Origin: CAVQZA01 sp963718355
GTDB taxonomy: Bacteria; Actinomycetota; Thermoleophilia; Gaiellales; Gaiellaceae
NCBI GenBank assembly: GCA_963718355.1
Contig: CAVQZA010000016.1
Span: 1 to 64,000 of the forward strand
Length of the DNA stretch: 64,000 bases
Direction: 5' to 3'
Shown here: piece after piece, positions 40,732 through 49,912 of the stretch
Position numbering within the stretch: position 1 is the stretch's first letter
How the letters are laid out: every line of letters starts with the position of its first letter
Program-made: the position numbers and the translations under genes
Notes under the pieces: generated by a model
Databases searched by the model: none
Told to the model about the DNA's origin: nothing
What the model saw: only the letters and a program-made list of their open reading frames with translations

Positions 40732-43119
40732 GTGGAGCGGTACGAGCCGGCAGCGATCGAGGCGAAGTGGCAGCAGGCCTGGGACGACGCGCGCGCCTTC
40801 AACGTGCCCAACCCGGAGCCGGGCGCGGACCGCTCGCGCAAGTCATACGTGCTCGAGATGCTCCCGTATCCGTCCGGGACGCTGCACATGGGCCACGTGC
40901 TCGTCTACACGATCGGTGACGTGCTCACGCACTTCCGGCGCCGCAACGGCCTCGAGGTCCTGCGCCCGATGGGGTTCGACTCGTTCGGGCTGCCCGCGGA
41001 GAACGCGGCGATCAAGGAGGGCGGCGACCCGCGGTCGATCATCGAGCGGAACATCGAGCACATCCGCTGGGAGTTCAAGCGGTTCGGCTACGCGTTCGAC
41101 TGGGACCGCGAGCTCTCGACCCACGAGCCCGAGTACTACCGCTGGACGCAGTGGCTGTTCCTCCAGCTCCTCGAGGCCGGGCTCGCATACCGCAAGGAGG
41201 CGCCGGTCAACTGGTGCCCGCACGACCAGACCGTCCTGGCGAACGAGCAGGTGAAGGACGGGCACTGCGAGCGCTGCGGCGCCGAGGTCGTGCTGCGCAA
41301 CCTCACGCAGTGGTTCTTCCGGATTACCGATTATGCGGAGGCTCTGCTCGACGAGATGAAGGATCTCGACTGGCCCGAGCGCATCCTCGCGATGCAGCGG
41401 CACTGGATCGGGCGCTCGGAGGGAGCGGAGGTCATCTTCCGGATCGAGGAGCTCGACCTCGACGTGCCTGTCTTCACGACGCGGCCCGACACGCTGTTCG
41501 GCGCCACGTTCTTCGTGCTCGCGCCGGAGCACCCGCTCGTGGAACGGCTGGCTGAGGCTGCGGCGAACGGGGACGAGATCCGGCAGTACGTGGCGAAGGC
41601 GGGGGCCAAGCGCGCCGAGGAGCGGGCCGCGGCGACCGAGAAGACGGGCGTCTTCACCGGTTCGTACGTCGTGAACCCGGTCAATGGCGATCGGTTGCCG
41701 ATCTGGATCTCCGACTACGTGCTGATGGACTACGGGACCGGCGCGATCATGGCCGTCCCCGCACACGACGATCGAGACCTCGAGTTCGCGGAGCGCTTCG
41801 ACCTGCCGGTGCGCATCGTCGTCCCGGCGGACGAGCCGCTTGTGAACTCGGGCGAGTTCTCCGGGCTCTCGAGTGCGGAGGCGAAGACGGCGATCGTCGC
41901 CTGGCTCTCTGCGCACGAGCGCGGTCAGGCCACGGTGAGCTTCCGGCTGCGCGACTGGGGCTTCTCGCGGCAGCGTTACTGGGGCTGCCCGATCCCGGTC
42001 ATCTACTGCGACGCCTGCGGGATCGTGCCGGTGCCCGACGAGGATCTGCCCGTCGTCCTGCCGGAGCTCGACGACTACGTGCCGCGCGGCAAGGCGCCGC
42101 TCGCCGCGAACGAGGAGTGGATGAACGTGCCGTGCCCGCGCTGCGGCGGCCCTGGCGTACGCGAGCCGGACACCATGGACACGTTCGTCGACTCGTCGTG
42201 GTACTTCCTGCGCTACTGCGACGCGGGAAACGACGCGGCGCCGTTCGATCGCGAGATCGTCGACTACTGGTGCCCGATCGACAACTACACGGGCGGCGTC
42301 GACCACGCGACGATGCACATGATCTACGCGCGGTTCTTCACCAAGGCGCTGAACGATCTCGGTCTCGTCGGCTTCCGTGAGCCGTTCAAGCGCTTCTTCG
42401 GCAACGGCTGGGTCAAGTCCGGCGGCTCGAAGATGTCGAAGTCGAAGGGCAACGTGATCGGGCCGGACGAGCTCGTGGCGCGCTACGGCGCCGACGCGAT
42501 GCGGCTGTACATGCTGTTCCTCGGGCCTGCCGACCAGGACATGGAGTGGAGCGAGGAGGGGATCGAGGGAATGTCCCGCTTCGTTCGGCGGCTGTGGCGG
42601 GTGATCGGCGAGGCGGCCGAGGCCGCGCCGGGCGATGCCGTGAGCGACGGCACCCTGCTCCGGAAGGCGCATGAGACGATCGCGCGGGTGAGCGACGATC
42701 TGGGCCGCCGGTACTCGTTCAATACCGCGATCGCGGCTGTGATGGAACTCGTCAACGAGCTCGCGCGTCAGCCTGACGATTCGTCCGCGCGGTTCGCCGC
42801 GGAGACTGCGGTCTCGATGATCCAGCCGTACGCGCCGCACGTCGCCGAGGAGCTCTGGCAGCAACTCGGACATGAGCGGCTGTGGGAGGAGCCGTGGCCC
42901 GAGGCAGATCCGGCGCTGCTCGAGCGGGACACGTTCGAGCTGGTCGTGCAGGTGAACGGCAAGGTTCGCGACCGCTTCGAGGTCGCCACGGACACCTCCG
43001 AGGCGGAGCTGGTCGAGCGCGCGAAGTCCTCCGACAAGGTCAGCGTGCACTTGGACGGCAAGGAGATCCGCAAGACGATCGTCGTCCCGCGCAAGCTCGT
43101 GAACCTCGTCGTCGCGTAA
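40732..43119 (+). CDS. leuS: Leucyl-tRNA synthetase
   Basis: 795 aa, a bacterial-type length. HIGH is HMGH in SGTLHMGHVLVYT (near 51) and KMSKS lies at about 566 in GGSKMSKSKGNV. The editing domain has TRPDTLFGATF and the C-terminal domain ends in VNLVVA. GTG 40732 has GGAGGAG just upstream and gives the usual MERYEP start. The frame is open further upstream to 40609, but that stretch covers the terminator hairpin and is not conserved coding. Expression is probably leucine-attenuated. Confidence 0.97.
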   Translation: MERYEPAAIEAKWQQAWDDARAFNVPNPEPGADRSRKSYVLEMLPYPSGTLHMGHVLVYTIGDVLTHFRRRNGLEVLRPMGFDSFGLPAENAAIKEGGDPRSIIERNIEHIRWEFKRFGYAFDWDRELSTHEPEYYRWTQWLFLQLLEAGLAYRKEAPVNWCPHDQTVLANEQVKDGHCERCGAEVVLRNLTQWFFRITDYAEALLDEMKDLDWPERILAMQRHWIGRSEGAEVIFRIEELDLDVPVFTTRPDTLFGATFFVLAPEHPLVERLAEAAANGDEIRQYVAKAGAKRAEERAAATEKTGVFTGSYVVNPVNGDRLPIWISDYVLMDYGTGAIMAVPAHDDRDLEFAERFDLPVRIVVPADEPLVNSGEFSGLSSAEAKTAIVAWLSAHERGQATVSFRLRDWGFSRQRYWGCPIPVIYCDACGIVPVPDEDLPVVLPELDDYVPRGKAPLAANEEWMNVPCPRCGGPGVREPDTMDTFVDSSWYFLRYCDAGNDAAPFDREIVDYWCPIDNYTGGVDHATMHMIYARFFTKALNDLGLVGFREPFKRFFGNGWVKSGGSKMSKSKGNVIGPDELVARYGADAMRLYMLFLGPADQDMEWSEEGIEGMSRFVRRLWRVIGEAAEAAPGDAVSDGTLLRKAHETIARVSDDLGRRYSFNTAIAAVMELVNELARQPDDSSARFAAETAVSMIQPYAPHVAEELWQQLGHERLWEEPWPEADPALLERDTFELVVQVNGKVRDRFEVATDTSEAELVERAKSSDKVSVHLDGKEIRKTIVVPRKLVNLVVA

Positions 43120-43144
43120 GCGCCTGAGTCCCTACTAGGTAGAC

Positions 43145-43170
43145 GCGGGAACCGGGTGTCCCAAACCCGC
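43145..43170 (+). promoter_or_regulatory. Hairpin in the leader of the FtsX-like gene
   Basis: GCGGG (43145-43149) pairs with CCCGC (43166-43170), with an inner GGG-TGT-CCC stem. The rest of 43120-43286 holds a CTACTAGGTAG inverted repeat and a GGCGCAC/GTGCC stem near 43199-43217 but no clear promoter. Parts look like a c-di-AMP riboswitch, but a conserved segment is missing. Confidence 0.25.
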
Positions 43171-43286
43171 CCCGCCAGCCATCAGGCTAGGCCAGGCCGG
43201 CGCACGTGTCTGTGCCTAAACCGTGCCGAGAGACGCACCCGCGTGGTTCGCCGTCACGCCGCCGCTCCTTGCGCCAAGATTCCGGG

Positions 43287-46241
43287 GTGAGCCGCCGGAT
43301 CTCATACGTCCTCTTCCTCGTCCGGGCGCGCCTCGCCCGGCGCGTGGGTCGCGTCCTGCTCGTGGTCGCAGGCATCGCCGCGGGGGCCGCGGTGCTTGCA
43401 ACGGTGCTGGCCGGCGCCCAGGTGATGCAAGATCGCAGCCTCGCCCGGGCCGTCGCCGCACTACCGCCCGCCGACCGTGCCGTGCAGGCCGTCTGGTTCG
43501 GCACGAACGAGTCATCCTGGCGGTCGCTCGACCGCGTTGCACGCCCCGCGCTTGAGGCGCTCGGCGGGAAGCCGGTGCCCGTGATGCTCTACCGCGAGGC
43601 GAACGTCGGAGGCCGCCTCGTCGACCTTCGCGCGGTTGACGGGCTCAGCCGCTGGGTGCGCGTCACCTCGGGCCGGCTGCCGCACCGGTGTACGGCGACA
43701 CGCTGCGAGGTGCTCGAGATCGGCGGCTCGCTCGCGGTGCCGCACACCGCTGGGCTCCCGCTCGTTGTCGTCGGCCATGGTGTCGTCTCGCCGGCCGCCC
43801 CCTTCGCGCAGTACATCAGCCGGCCCGTCAATCCGGGCACCTCGCTCCAGTACCACACTCCTCAGACTCCGCCGCTCGTGATCGCAGACGGCGTCGACGC
43901 ACTCTCGCACGCGCCCGAGCTCGAGACCTTCTACCGGAGCTACGCCTGGATGCTGCCCCTCGCGCCCGGCAGCGTGCATCCGTGGACGGTCGCGCGGCTG
44001 ACTCGCGAGATCGAGCGGACGAGCTCGCAGATCGACGCGAACTCGACGCTCTTCCAGGTGACCGCGCCCATCCAGCAGCTGCAGGCCGCCTCGGCGACCG
44101 CCCGCGCATCGGAGCGACGCCTGCTCCTGCTCGGCGGTCAGGCGGTCGCGCTCCTGCTCGCGTTCACCTTGCTCGCAGCGGCGAGCCTCCGTCGCGACGT
44201 CGAAGCTTCGCGCCGCCGGCTCGCCTGGCTCGGCGCGCCCGCCTGGCAGCTCGAGCTCGGAACCCTTGCCGAAGCCGCAGCCGTCGCGGTCGCCGGGACG
44301 GTGATCGGCGGCGTCGTCGGCATCGCGTTTTCAGCGGCGCTCGCGGGACGCGCCGGCTCCGCGGTCGGGCCGGTGCTGACCCACTCCGCTGTCTCTGCGA
44401 CCGGGCTCCTCGTCGGGCTCGGGCTCGCGCTCGTCGCGACGTTCCTGATCGTTGCGGTGCTCCGAGCCCCGTCCGCGCGGATCGGCGGCGTCCGCGTGAC
44501 GATCGCCGACGTCACGGCGATAGGCGCGCTCGTCGCGATTGCGATCGGGATCACGCGTGGGCCGGCGAGCACGACGTCGCTCGCGGCAGGCAGCGGCACC
44601 GGCCTCTTCCTGCTGCTGTTGCCGGGCCTCGTCGCGCTCGTTGCGGCAGTCGTCGGTGCGCGCCTACTCGCGCCTGTGCTGCGCGGGGTGGAGCGAAGAG
44701 GCCGTCGCGCGCCGATCTCGGCGCGTCTCGCAGCGCTCTCACTCGCGCGGAATCCGGGTCGGGCGACGGTCGCCGCGGTATTCCTCGTCGTCAGCCTCGG
44801 GCTCGCGCTCTTCGCCGGGCTCTACCGCTCGACGCTGCTCCGCGGCGAGCACGACACGGTCGCTTTCGCCGTGCCCGCCGACTACGTGCTGAACGAGGAC
44901 CCACAGCTCCTCGTTCCGGTCACCGCGGTGCGGCGACCCGCCGGCGCGACGCCCGTGGTCCGCGCACAGGCGGAGCACGCGACGGTGCTCGGCATCCCGG
45001 CCCAGGCACTTCGGAGCATCGACGGCTGGCGGAGCGACTTCTCGACGACCTCGCTTACCGAGCTCGCACGCAGGCTCACTCCCACGACCAGCATGGCGAT
45101 GCGCGGCAAGCCTCTACGGCGCGTCCTCCGCGTGACGGTTTCGACCGACGGCGCGGACGTGAATGTGAACGGCCTCGTGCGAGCCCGATCGGGAACCTTC
45201 ACCGTCGTCCCCCTCGGCGCAACGCAAGGCCGTGCACCGACCGTCCTCAGCGCCGCCGTGCCGACCGGCGCGCGCCTCGTCAGCCTGACATTCGGCCTCG
45301 AGAATCGAGGGCGCCTCTCCAGCAACGGGGGCACGGGTCTCCAGCCCGTGGCGCGCGGCGTACTGACCATCGCCGGCAACTGGACCGGCTGGCGCGGCGT
45401 GGGCAACGTGCGCGCCACCGTCCAGCCGGGCCGAGCGCGACTCCGCTATCTGCTCACGACCCAGGGCACGTCGGGGTTTCGCGCGACGCAGCCGACCGAC
45501 AACGCGCCGATTCCCGCGGTTGTGACCGCGGCGCTCGCAAACTCTGCAGGGCCCGGCGGGCTCCTTCCCATCGAGATTCAGGACCAGCGCCTCACGGTCC
45601 ACGTCGTCGGCGTGGTCGACCGCTTCCCGTCGACCGACGGCGACCTCGTGCTCCTCGACGGGCCGACCGCGACGAACGCGCTCGACACGCTTTCGCCAGG
45701 GCTTGGCGCGCCGAGCGAGTTGTGGGTGAACGGGCCGCGACCCTCGCCCGGCCCGCTCGACATCACCTCGCAGGCAGAGCTCTCGCAACTCGTCCGCTCC
45801 GACCCGCTGGCACGCGGCGCGCTGATCGCGCTGACCGGTGCGGCGCTCATTGCACTTGCGCTCGCGCTGCTCGGCCTGACGCTCGTCGTCGTCTCAGATC
45901 TGAGCGACGAGTCGGGCGAGCTGTTCGATCTCGAGACCCAGGGTGCCGAGCCGGTCACGCTGCGTCGTCATCTGCGCCTCCGCGCGCTCTTCGTGACCGC
46001 TTTCGGCCTGATCGGCGGAGTGATCACCGGGGTCGCGCTCGGGGCGCTCGTGCTCGACCTCGTCAAGCTGACGGCCGGCACGCTGCCGGCCCAGCCGCCG
46101 CTCGTACTCTCGATCGACTGGACGCTCCTGCTGCTCGCCGTCGGTGCGTTCGCGCTGCTCGCCGTCGGCATCGTCGTCCTGGTCACCTGGGCCGGGTTCC
46201 GCTCGGCGTCGGCGGGCCGCTTCCGCGAGGTGGGAGCGTGA
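43287..46241 (+). CDS. FtsX-like ABC transporter permease, large
   Basis: 984 aa from GTG 43287. The N-terminus has one helix (VLLVVAGIAAGAAVLATVLAG), then an extracytoplasmic domain, a cluster of helices around 310-490, a second large extracytoplasmic domain, and three or four helices at the end. This is the duplicated-FtsX layout of MacB/LolC-like and lipid or peptide exporters that act from the outer face of the membrane. The ATPase gene overlaps by GTGA. GTG 43206 is an in-frame alternative, but it adds a basic, non-conserved stretch. Confidence 0.82.
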   Translation: MSRRISYVLFLVRARLARRVGRVLLVVAGIAAGAAVLATVLAGAQVMQDRSLARAVAALPPADRAVQAVWFGTNESSWRSLDRVARPALEALGGKPVPVMLYREANVGGRLVDLRAVDGLSRWVRVTSGRLPHRCTATRCEVLEIGGSLAVPHTAGLPLVVVGHGVVSPAAPFAQYISRPVNPGTSLQYHTPQTPPLVIADGVDALSHAPELETFYRSYAWMLPLAPGSVHPWTVARLTREIERTSSQIDANSTLFQVTAPIQQLQAASATARASERRLLLLGGQAVALLLAFTLLAAASLRRDVEASRRRLAWLGAPAWQLELGTLAEAAAVAVAGTVIGGVVGIAFSAALAGRAGSAVGPVLTHSAVSATGLLVGLGLALVATFLIVAVLRAPSARIGGVRVTIADVTAIGALVAIAIGITRGPASTTSLAAGSGTGLFLLLLPGLVALVAAVVGARLLAPVLRGVERRGRRAPISARLAALSLARNPGRATVAAVFLVVSLGLALFAGLYRSTLLRGEHDTVAFAVPADYVLNEDPQLLVPVTAVRRPAGATPVVRAQAEHATVLGIPAQALRSIDGWRSDFSTTSLTELARRLTPTTSMAMRGKPLRRVLRVTVSTDGADVNVNGLVRARSGTFTVVPLGATQGRAPTVLSAAVPTGARLVSLTFGLENRGRLSSNGGTGLQPVARGVLTIAGNWTGWRGVGNVRATVQPGRARLRYLLTTQGTSGFRATQPTDNAPIPAVVTAALANSAGPGGLLPIEIQDQRLTVHVVGVVDRFPSTDGDLVLLDGPTATNALDTLSPGLGAPSELWVNGPRPSPGPLDITSQAELSQLVRSDPLARGALIALTGAALIALALALLGLTLVVVSDLSDESGELFDLETQGAEPVTLRRHLRLRALFVTAFGLIGGVITGVALGALVLDLVKLTAGTLPAQPPLVLSIDWTLLLLAVGAFALLAVGIVVLVTWAGFRSASAGRFREVGA

Positions 46242-47833
46242 CCGTCGCAGTCGAGCTCCGAGACGTCTTCCGCGTCCACTCGACGCCCGAGGGCGATGCC
46301 GCTGCGCTGCAGGGCCTCTCGCTGGAAGTGCAGGAGCGCGAGGCGCTCGTCGTGCTCGGGCCGAGCGGGTCGGGCAAGTCGACGCTCCTGCGGATTCTCG
46401 CCGGGCTCGACCGGCCGTCCGCCGGGAGCGTGCGCGTGTTCGGTGCCGAGCTCTCCAGGGTTTCGTCACGCCGCCTCGCCGACTATCGCGCCGACACGAT
46501 CGGCTACGTCGAGCAGCAGTACACCCGTGCGCTCGCCTCGGAGCTGACCGCCCGGGAGCTCGTCGGCGTGCGGCTCGGGCTCCAGGGCGTCGCACGCCGG
46601 CAGCGCGTCTTGCGGGCCGACGAGTTGCTCGAGCGAGTCGGTCTGGGAGGGTCGGGAGGCGCGCGGCCGGGCGAGCTCTCGGGAGGAGAGCGGCAGCGGA
46701 TCGCCGTCTGTGCCGCGCTCGCCCACCGGCCGCGGCTGCTGCTCGCCGACGAGCCGACCGGCGAGCTCGATGCCGGGAACGCGCGTGTCCTCTACGACCT
46801 GTTGGCCGAGCTGACCCGTGCGGAGGGGTGCACGACGGTCGTCGTCAGCCACGACCCGCAGTCGGCGTCGCTCGCCGATCGCATAGTCCGGATCCGTGAT
46901 GGCCGCGTCAGCGAGGAGACCGTTCGCGAGGGCGCCGGCTCGGACGGCTCGATCGTCGTCGGGCGCGGCGGCTGGCTGAGGCTCCCCGAGGAGTACCTGC
47001 GCCGGGCCGGGATCCAGACGCGGGCCACGGCCCGGATGGAGGGCGAGCGGATTCTGGTCTCTTCTGCCGACGCCGCAACCCTCGCCGTGGCGAGCGCGGC
47101 GCCGGTCGAGCCGCTCGCCGCCGCCGTCGAAGGCGATGTCCTCGTCCGGGCGCGAGGGCTCACGAGGACGTTCGCCCACGGCCCGGGGCGAATCGATGCG
47201 GTCGGCGACCTCGATGCGTCCTTCTCGGCAGGCAGGCTCTACGCGGTCACGGGGCCGTCGGGCTCCGGCAAGACGACGCTGCTCCATCTTCTCGCAGGCC
47301 TCGACAAGCCCGACGCGGGGGAAGTGGAGGTTCTCGGGACCGCGCTCAACGGTCTCGACCGCGCGGGCCGGGCCGCCTTCCGCCGCAAACACGTCGGCTT
47401 CGTCGGACAGCAGCCGGGGCTCGTCGAGACACTCAGCGCGCGAGAGAACGTCGAGCTCGGCCTCGCCCTCCGCGGGGTTGCCTCGGAGGATGCCGGGGCG
47501 CTCGCCGTCGAGGCGCTCGCGGCTGTCGGCCTCGCCGAGCGCGTCGAACAGCGGGTCGGCCGTCTGTCGACGGGTGAGCAGGTGCGAGTCGCGATCGCTC
47601 GTGCGCTCGCGTCCCGCCCGGAAGTGCTGCTCGCAGATGAGCCGACGGCACGCCTCGATCAGGCGAATGCGCTCGCGGTCGCGCTGCTCTTCGCGCGACT
47701 CGCGCGCGAGCGGGGCGCGACGATCGTGTGCGCGACGCACGACCCGGTCGTGATCGAGCAGGCCGACGGCGAGCTCGTGCTTCACGGCGACGGGCCCGAG
47801 GCCCGTGGGTTGGCCGAGCTGACCTCGGACTGA
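46238..47833 (+). CDS. ABC transporter ATPase with two fused nucleotide-binding domains
   Basis: 531 aa. Domain 1 has Walker A GPSGSGKST near 41, signature LSGGERQRIAVCAAL and Walker B LLLADEPTGELD. Domain 2 has Walker A GPSGSGKTT near 338, a degenerate signature LSTGEQVRVAIARAL and Walker B VLLADEPTARLD. A linker of about 60 residues lies between them. Both domains are LolD/MacB-like. One fused ATPase plus one double-length permease would give a complete transporter from two polypeptides. Translation is coupled to the permease (GTGA). Confidence 0.9.
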   Translation: MTVAVELRDVFRVHSTPEGDAAALQGLSLEVQEREALVVLGPSGSGKSTLLRILAGLDRPSAGSVRVFGAELSRVSSRRLADYRADTIGYVEQQYTRALASELTARELVGVRLGLQGVARRQRVLRADELLERVGLGGSGGARPGELSGGERQRIAVCAALAHRPRLLLADEPTGELDAGNARVLYDLLAELTRAEGCTTVVVSHDPQSASLADRIVRIRDGRVSEETVREGAGSDGSIVVGRGGWLRLPEEYLRRAGIQTRATARMEGERILVSSADAATLAVASAAPVEPLAAAVEGDVLVRARGLTRTFAHGPGRIDAVGDLDASFSAGRLYAVTGPSGSGKTTLLHLLAGLDKPDAGEVEVLGTALNGLDRAGRAAFRRKHVGFVGQQPGLVETLSARENVELGLALRGVASEDAGALAVEALAAVGLAERVEQRVGRLSTGEQVRVAIARALASRPEVLLADEPTARLDQANALAVALLFARLARERGATIVCATHDPVVIEQADGELVLHGDGPEARGLAELTSD

Positions 47834-47894
47834 GCGCGTCTTTCGGCACGTTTTCGACACAGACACGTGACGGTTGTCGCGGCAGGATCGAGGC

Positions 47895-48467
47895 ATGCCT
47901 CCGCTCGAGCTTTCACGCCGCCGCGCACTCGTAGTCGCCGGTCTGCTACTCGTCGTCCTGCTACTCGCGGGGCGACTGTTGCTCCACGCAGGGACACCAC
48001 ATGCCGCTCCTCCGGTGCTCCTCCCGACTGCCGCGCCGCCGCGGCCACAGCTACTCGTCGTCGACGTCGTCGGCGCCGTACGACGGCCAGGGCTCCTTCG
48101 TCTCTCGAAGGGCTCACGCGTCGCCGACGCGGTCGCGCACGCGGGCGGGGCGACCCACCGTGCCGATCTCGCGCAGGTCAACCTCGCCGCACCGCTCGCC
48201 GACGGCGAGCAGGTAGTAGTCCCGGCGCACGGTGCCGCGGCCGGCGCCGGCGCCGCTTCGGGCTCGAGCGCCGCCGGGCCCGTCCAGCTGTCGACTGCGA
48301 CCGCGGCTCAGCTCGATGCGTTGCCGGGGGTCGGGCCGGTCACGGCGCAGAAGATCATCGACTACCGGACGCAACACGGGGCGTTCTCGTCGGTCGACGA
48401 GCTGGATGCGATCCCCGGAATCGGGCCGTCGAAGCTCGACCAGCTCCGCGGCCTGGTGGTGCCATGA
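47895..48467 (+). CDS. comEA: Competence protein ComEA, helix-hairpin-helix DNA-binding
   Basis: 190 aa from ATG 47895. One membrane helix (about 13-33) anchors it, then an SLBB domain (VVDVVGAVRRPGLLRL onward), a Gly/Ala/Ser linker, and two helix-hairpin-helix units with LDALPGVGPVTAQKIIDYR and IPGIGPSKLDQLRGL. ComEA binds incoming DNA outside the membrane in natural transformation. Its stop overlaps the comEC start. Confidence 0.9.
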   Translation: MPPLELSRRRALVVAGLLLVVLLLAGRLLLHAGTPHAAPPVLLPTAAPPRPQLLVVDVVGAVRRPGLLRLSKGSRVADAVAHAGGATHRADLAQVNLAAPLADGEQVVVPAHGAAAGAGAASGSSAAGPVQLSTATAAQLDALPGVGPVTAQKIIDYRTQHGAFSSVDELDAIPGIGPSKLDQLRGLVVP

Positions 48468-49912
48468 GCGAGCTTCGCGCCCGCTTTCCGCGGCACCTTC
48501 AGCTCGGTGCCTTGTGCGGCGGAATAGCTGTCGCCAACGGCATGCGCGCCCCGCTTGTCTGGGTCGCGGCGGCCGCCGTGGCGTTGGTGCTCGTCACGGG
48601 CGTTTCGCCACCTGAGCGGCAGTTCGGGATCCTCGCGCTCGCTCTTGCTTTGATCGGCTGGGGGTGGGGCAGTGCGCGTCTCGACGCGCTCGACCACAGC
48701 GTGCTTCTCGCGGATGTCGGTCGCGCGGAACAGGCACGCGTCGTCGTCACCGGCCCTCCACGGCCTAGTCGCTTTGCGGTCCGCGCGCCCGGGCGCGTCG
48801 ATCGTTTCGGCCGGCTGCGCCCGCACGAGTCCGTTCTGCTCGAGCTTCCGCTCGGCCGCTCGCCACCCCAGGGCGCAGAGCTGGAGGCGCTCGGCGTTCT
48901 GGCGCTGCCGCGGCCTGCAGCCAACGGCTTCGACGAACGCACCTGGCTCCGCCGTCACGGGGTGCACGTGGTGCTGCGCGTCGACCGGTGGCGTGTGGTC
49001 GGGCAGCGTGGCGGGCTCGGCGGGATCGCCGACCGGCTCCGGGCGAGGCTCGCAGCGTCCGTCGCGATCGGTCTTCACGGAGATCGCCGCGCGGTGGTCG
49101 AAGGCGTCGTCCTCGGGGACGATCAGGACATCCCAGACGAGCTCCGGCAGCGGTTCCGCGCGTCCGGTCTCTATCACCTGCTCGCCGTGTCCGGCCAAAA
49201 CGTGGCACTCGTCGCGGCGTCGGCGCTCGGGCTCGCCTGGCTCGCCAGGGCGCCCAGGCTCCTCGGCGAGATGGCAGCACTCGCCGGGATGGCCGGCTAT
49301 GTGCTCGCGGTCGGTCCGCAACCGTCCGTGATCCGCGCGGGCGTTGCCGGTGCGCTGGCGTCGCTCGCCTGGCTGTCCGCACGCGAAGGAGACCGCTGGT
49401 ACGCGCTCCTGCTCGGCGCTCTGGTACTGCTCGGCTGGAATCCGTACACCATCTACGACCCGGGCTTCCAGCTCTCGTTTGCCGCCGTGCTCTCGATCTT
49501 CCTGTTCGCGCCGCGGCTGATGCGGGCACTCGAGGGCTACCCGGTGCCACGACCGCTGGCGGGGGTGATCGCCATCTCGACGGCGTGCGGACTGGCGACC
49601 GCGCCGGTGTCATGGCTGCAGTTCCACGCAGTGCCGCTCCTCACCGTGCCGGCGAACGCGCTCGCCGCTCCCGTGGTCGCGCCGCTCCTCGGGCTCGCGC
49701 TTGCGGCCGCCGGGCTGGCGCCCGTGGCGCCGTCGGCCGCGGCCGCGCTGGCCTGGCTGAACGGCTGGTGCGCCGCGTACCTTGCGGCATGCGCGCGAGT
49801 CGTCGGCGGGCTGCCCGGAGCCCAGATTCGCTCCGGCCGCGCGGCTGCCGCGCTCGCCGCCGCCTGCCTCCTGGTCGCGGCTTATGCTTGGCGGCGATGG
49901 CTCCGGCGCTGA
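48464..49912 (+). CDS. comEC: ComEC/Rec2 family DNA-uptake channel, short form
   Basis: 482 aa. The competence domain helices with GLYHLLAVSGQNVALVAASAL (the H-L-L-A-V-S-G-x-N/H motif) and NPYTIYDPGFQLSFAAVLSI are clear, with an N-terminal OB-like part containing ARVVVTGPP. The C-terminal metallo-beta-lactamase domain found in longer ComEC proteins is absent; the sequence ends in a membrane helix and RRWLRR. ATG 48464 overlaps comEA (ATGA). The 3' end overlaps holA by 16 nt. Confidence 0.9.
   Translation: MSELRARFPRHLQLGALCGGIAVANGMRAPLVWVAAAAVALVLVTGVSPPERQFGILALALALIGWGWGSARLDALDHSVLLADVGRAEQARVVVTGPPRPSRFAVRAPGRVDRFGRLRPHESVLLELPLGRSPPQGAELEALGVLALPRPAANGFDERTWLRRHGVHVVLRVDRWRVVGQRGGLGGIADRLRARLAASVAIGLHGDRRAVVEGVVLGDDQDIPDELRQRFRASGLYHLLAVSGQNVALVAASALGLAWLARAPRLLGEMAALAGMAGYVLAVGPQPSVIRAGVAGALASLAWLSAREGDRWYALLLGALVLLGWNPYTIYDPGFQLSFAAVLSIFLFAPRLMRALEGYPVPRPLAGVIAISTACGLATAPVSWLQFHAVPLLTVPANALAAPVVAPLLGLALAAAGLAPVAPSAAAALAWLNGWCAAYLAACARVVGGLPGAQIRSGRAAAALAAACLLVAAYAWRRWLRR

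Noticed and set aside
43130..43170. c-di-AMP (ydaO/yuaA) riboswitch before the FtsX-like gene
   Set aside because: GAACCGGGTGTCCCAAAC resembles part of the motif, but the conserved GGGGTGAATC-like segment is absent, so I kept only a hairpin.
43206..43286. Longer N-terminus for the FtsX-like permease
   Set aside because: The extra 27 residues are basic and Ser/Pro-rich with no signal or helix. GTG 43287 leads directly into the first conserved region.
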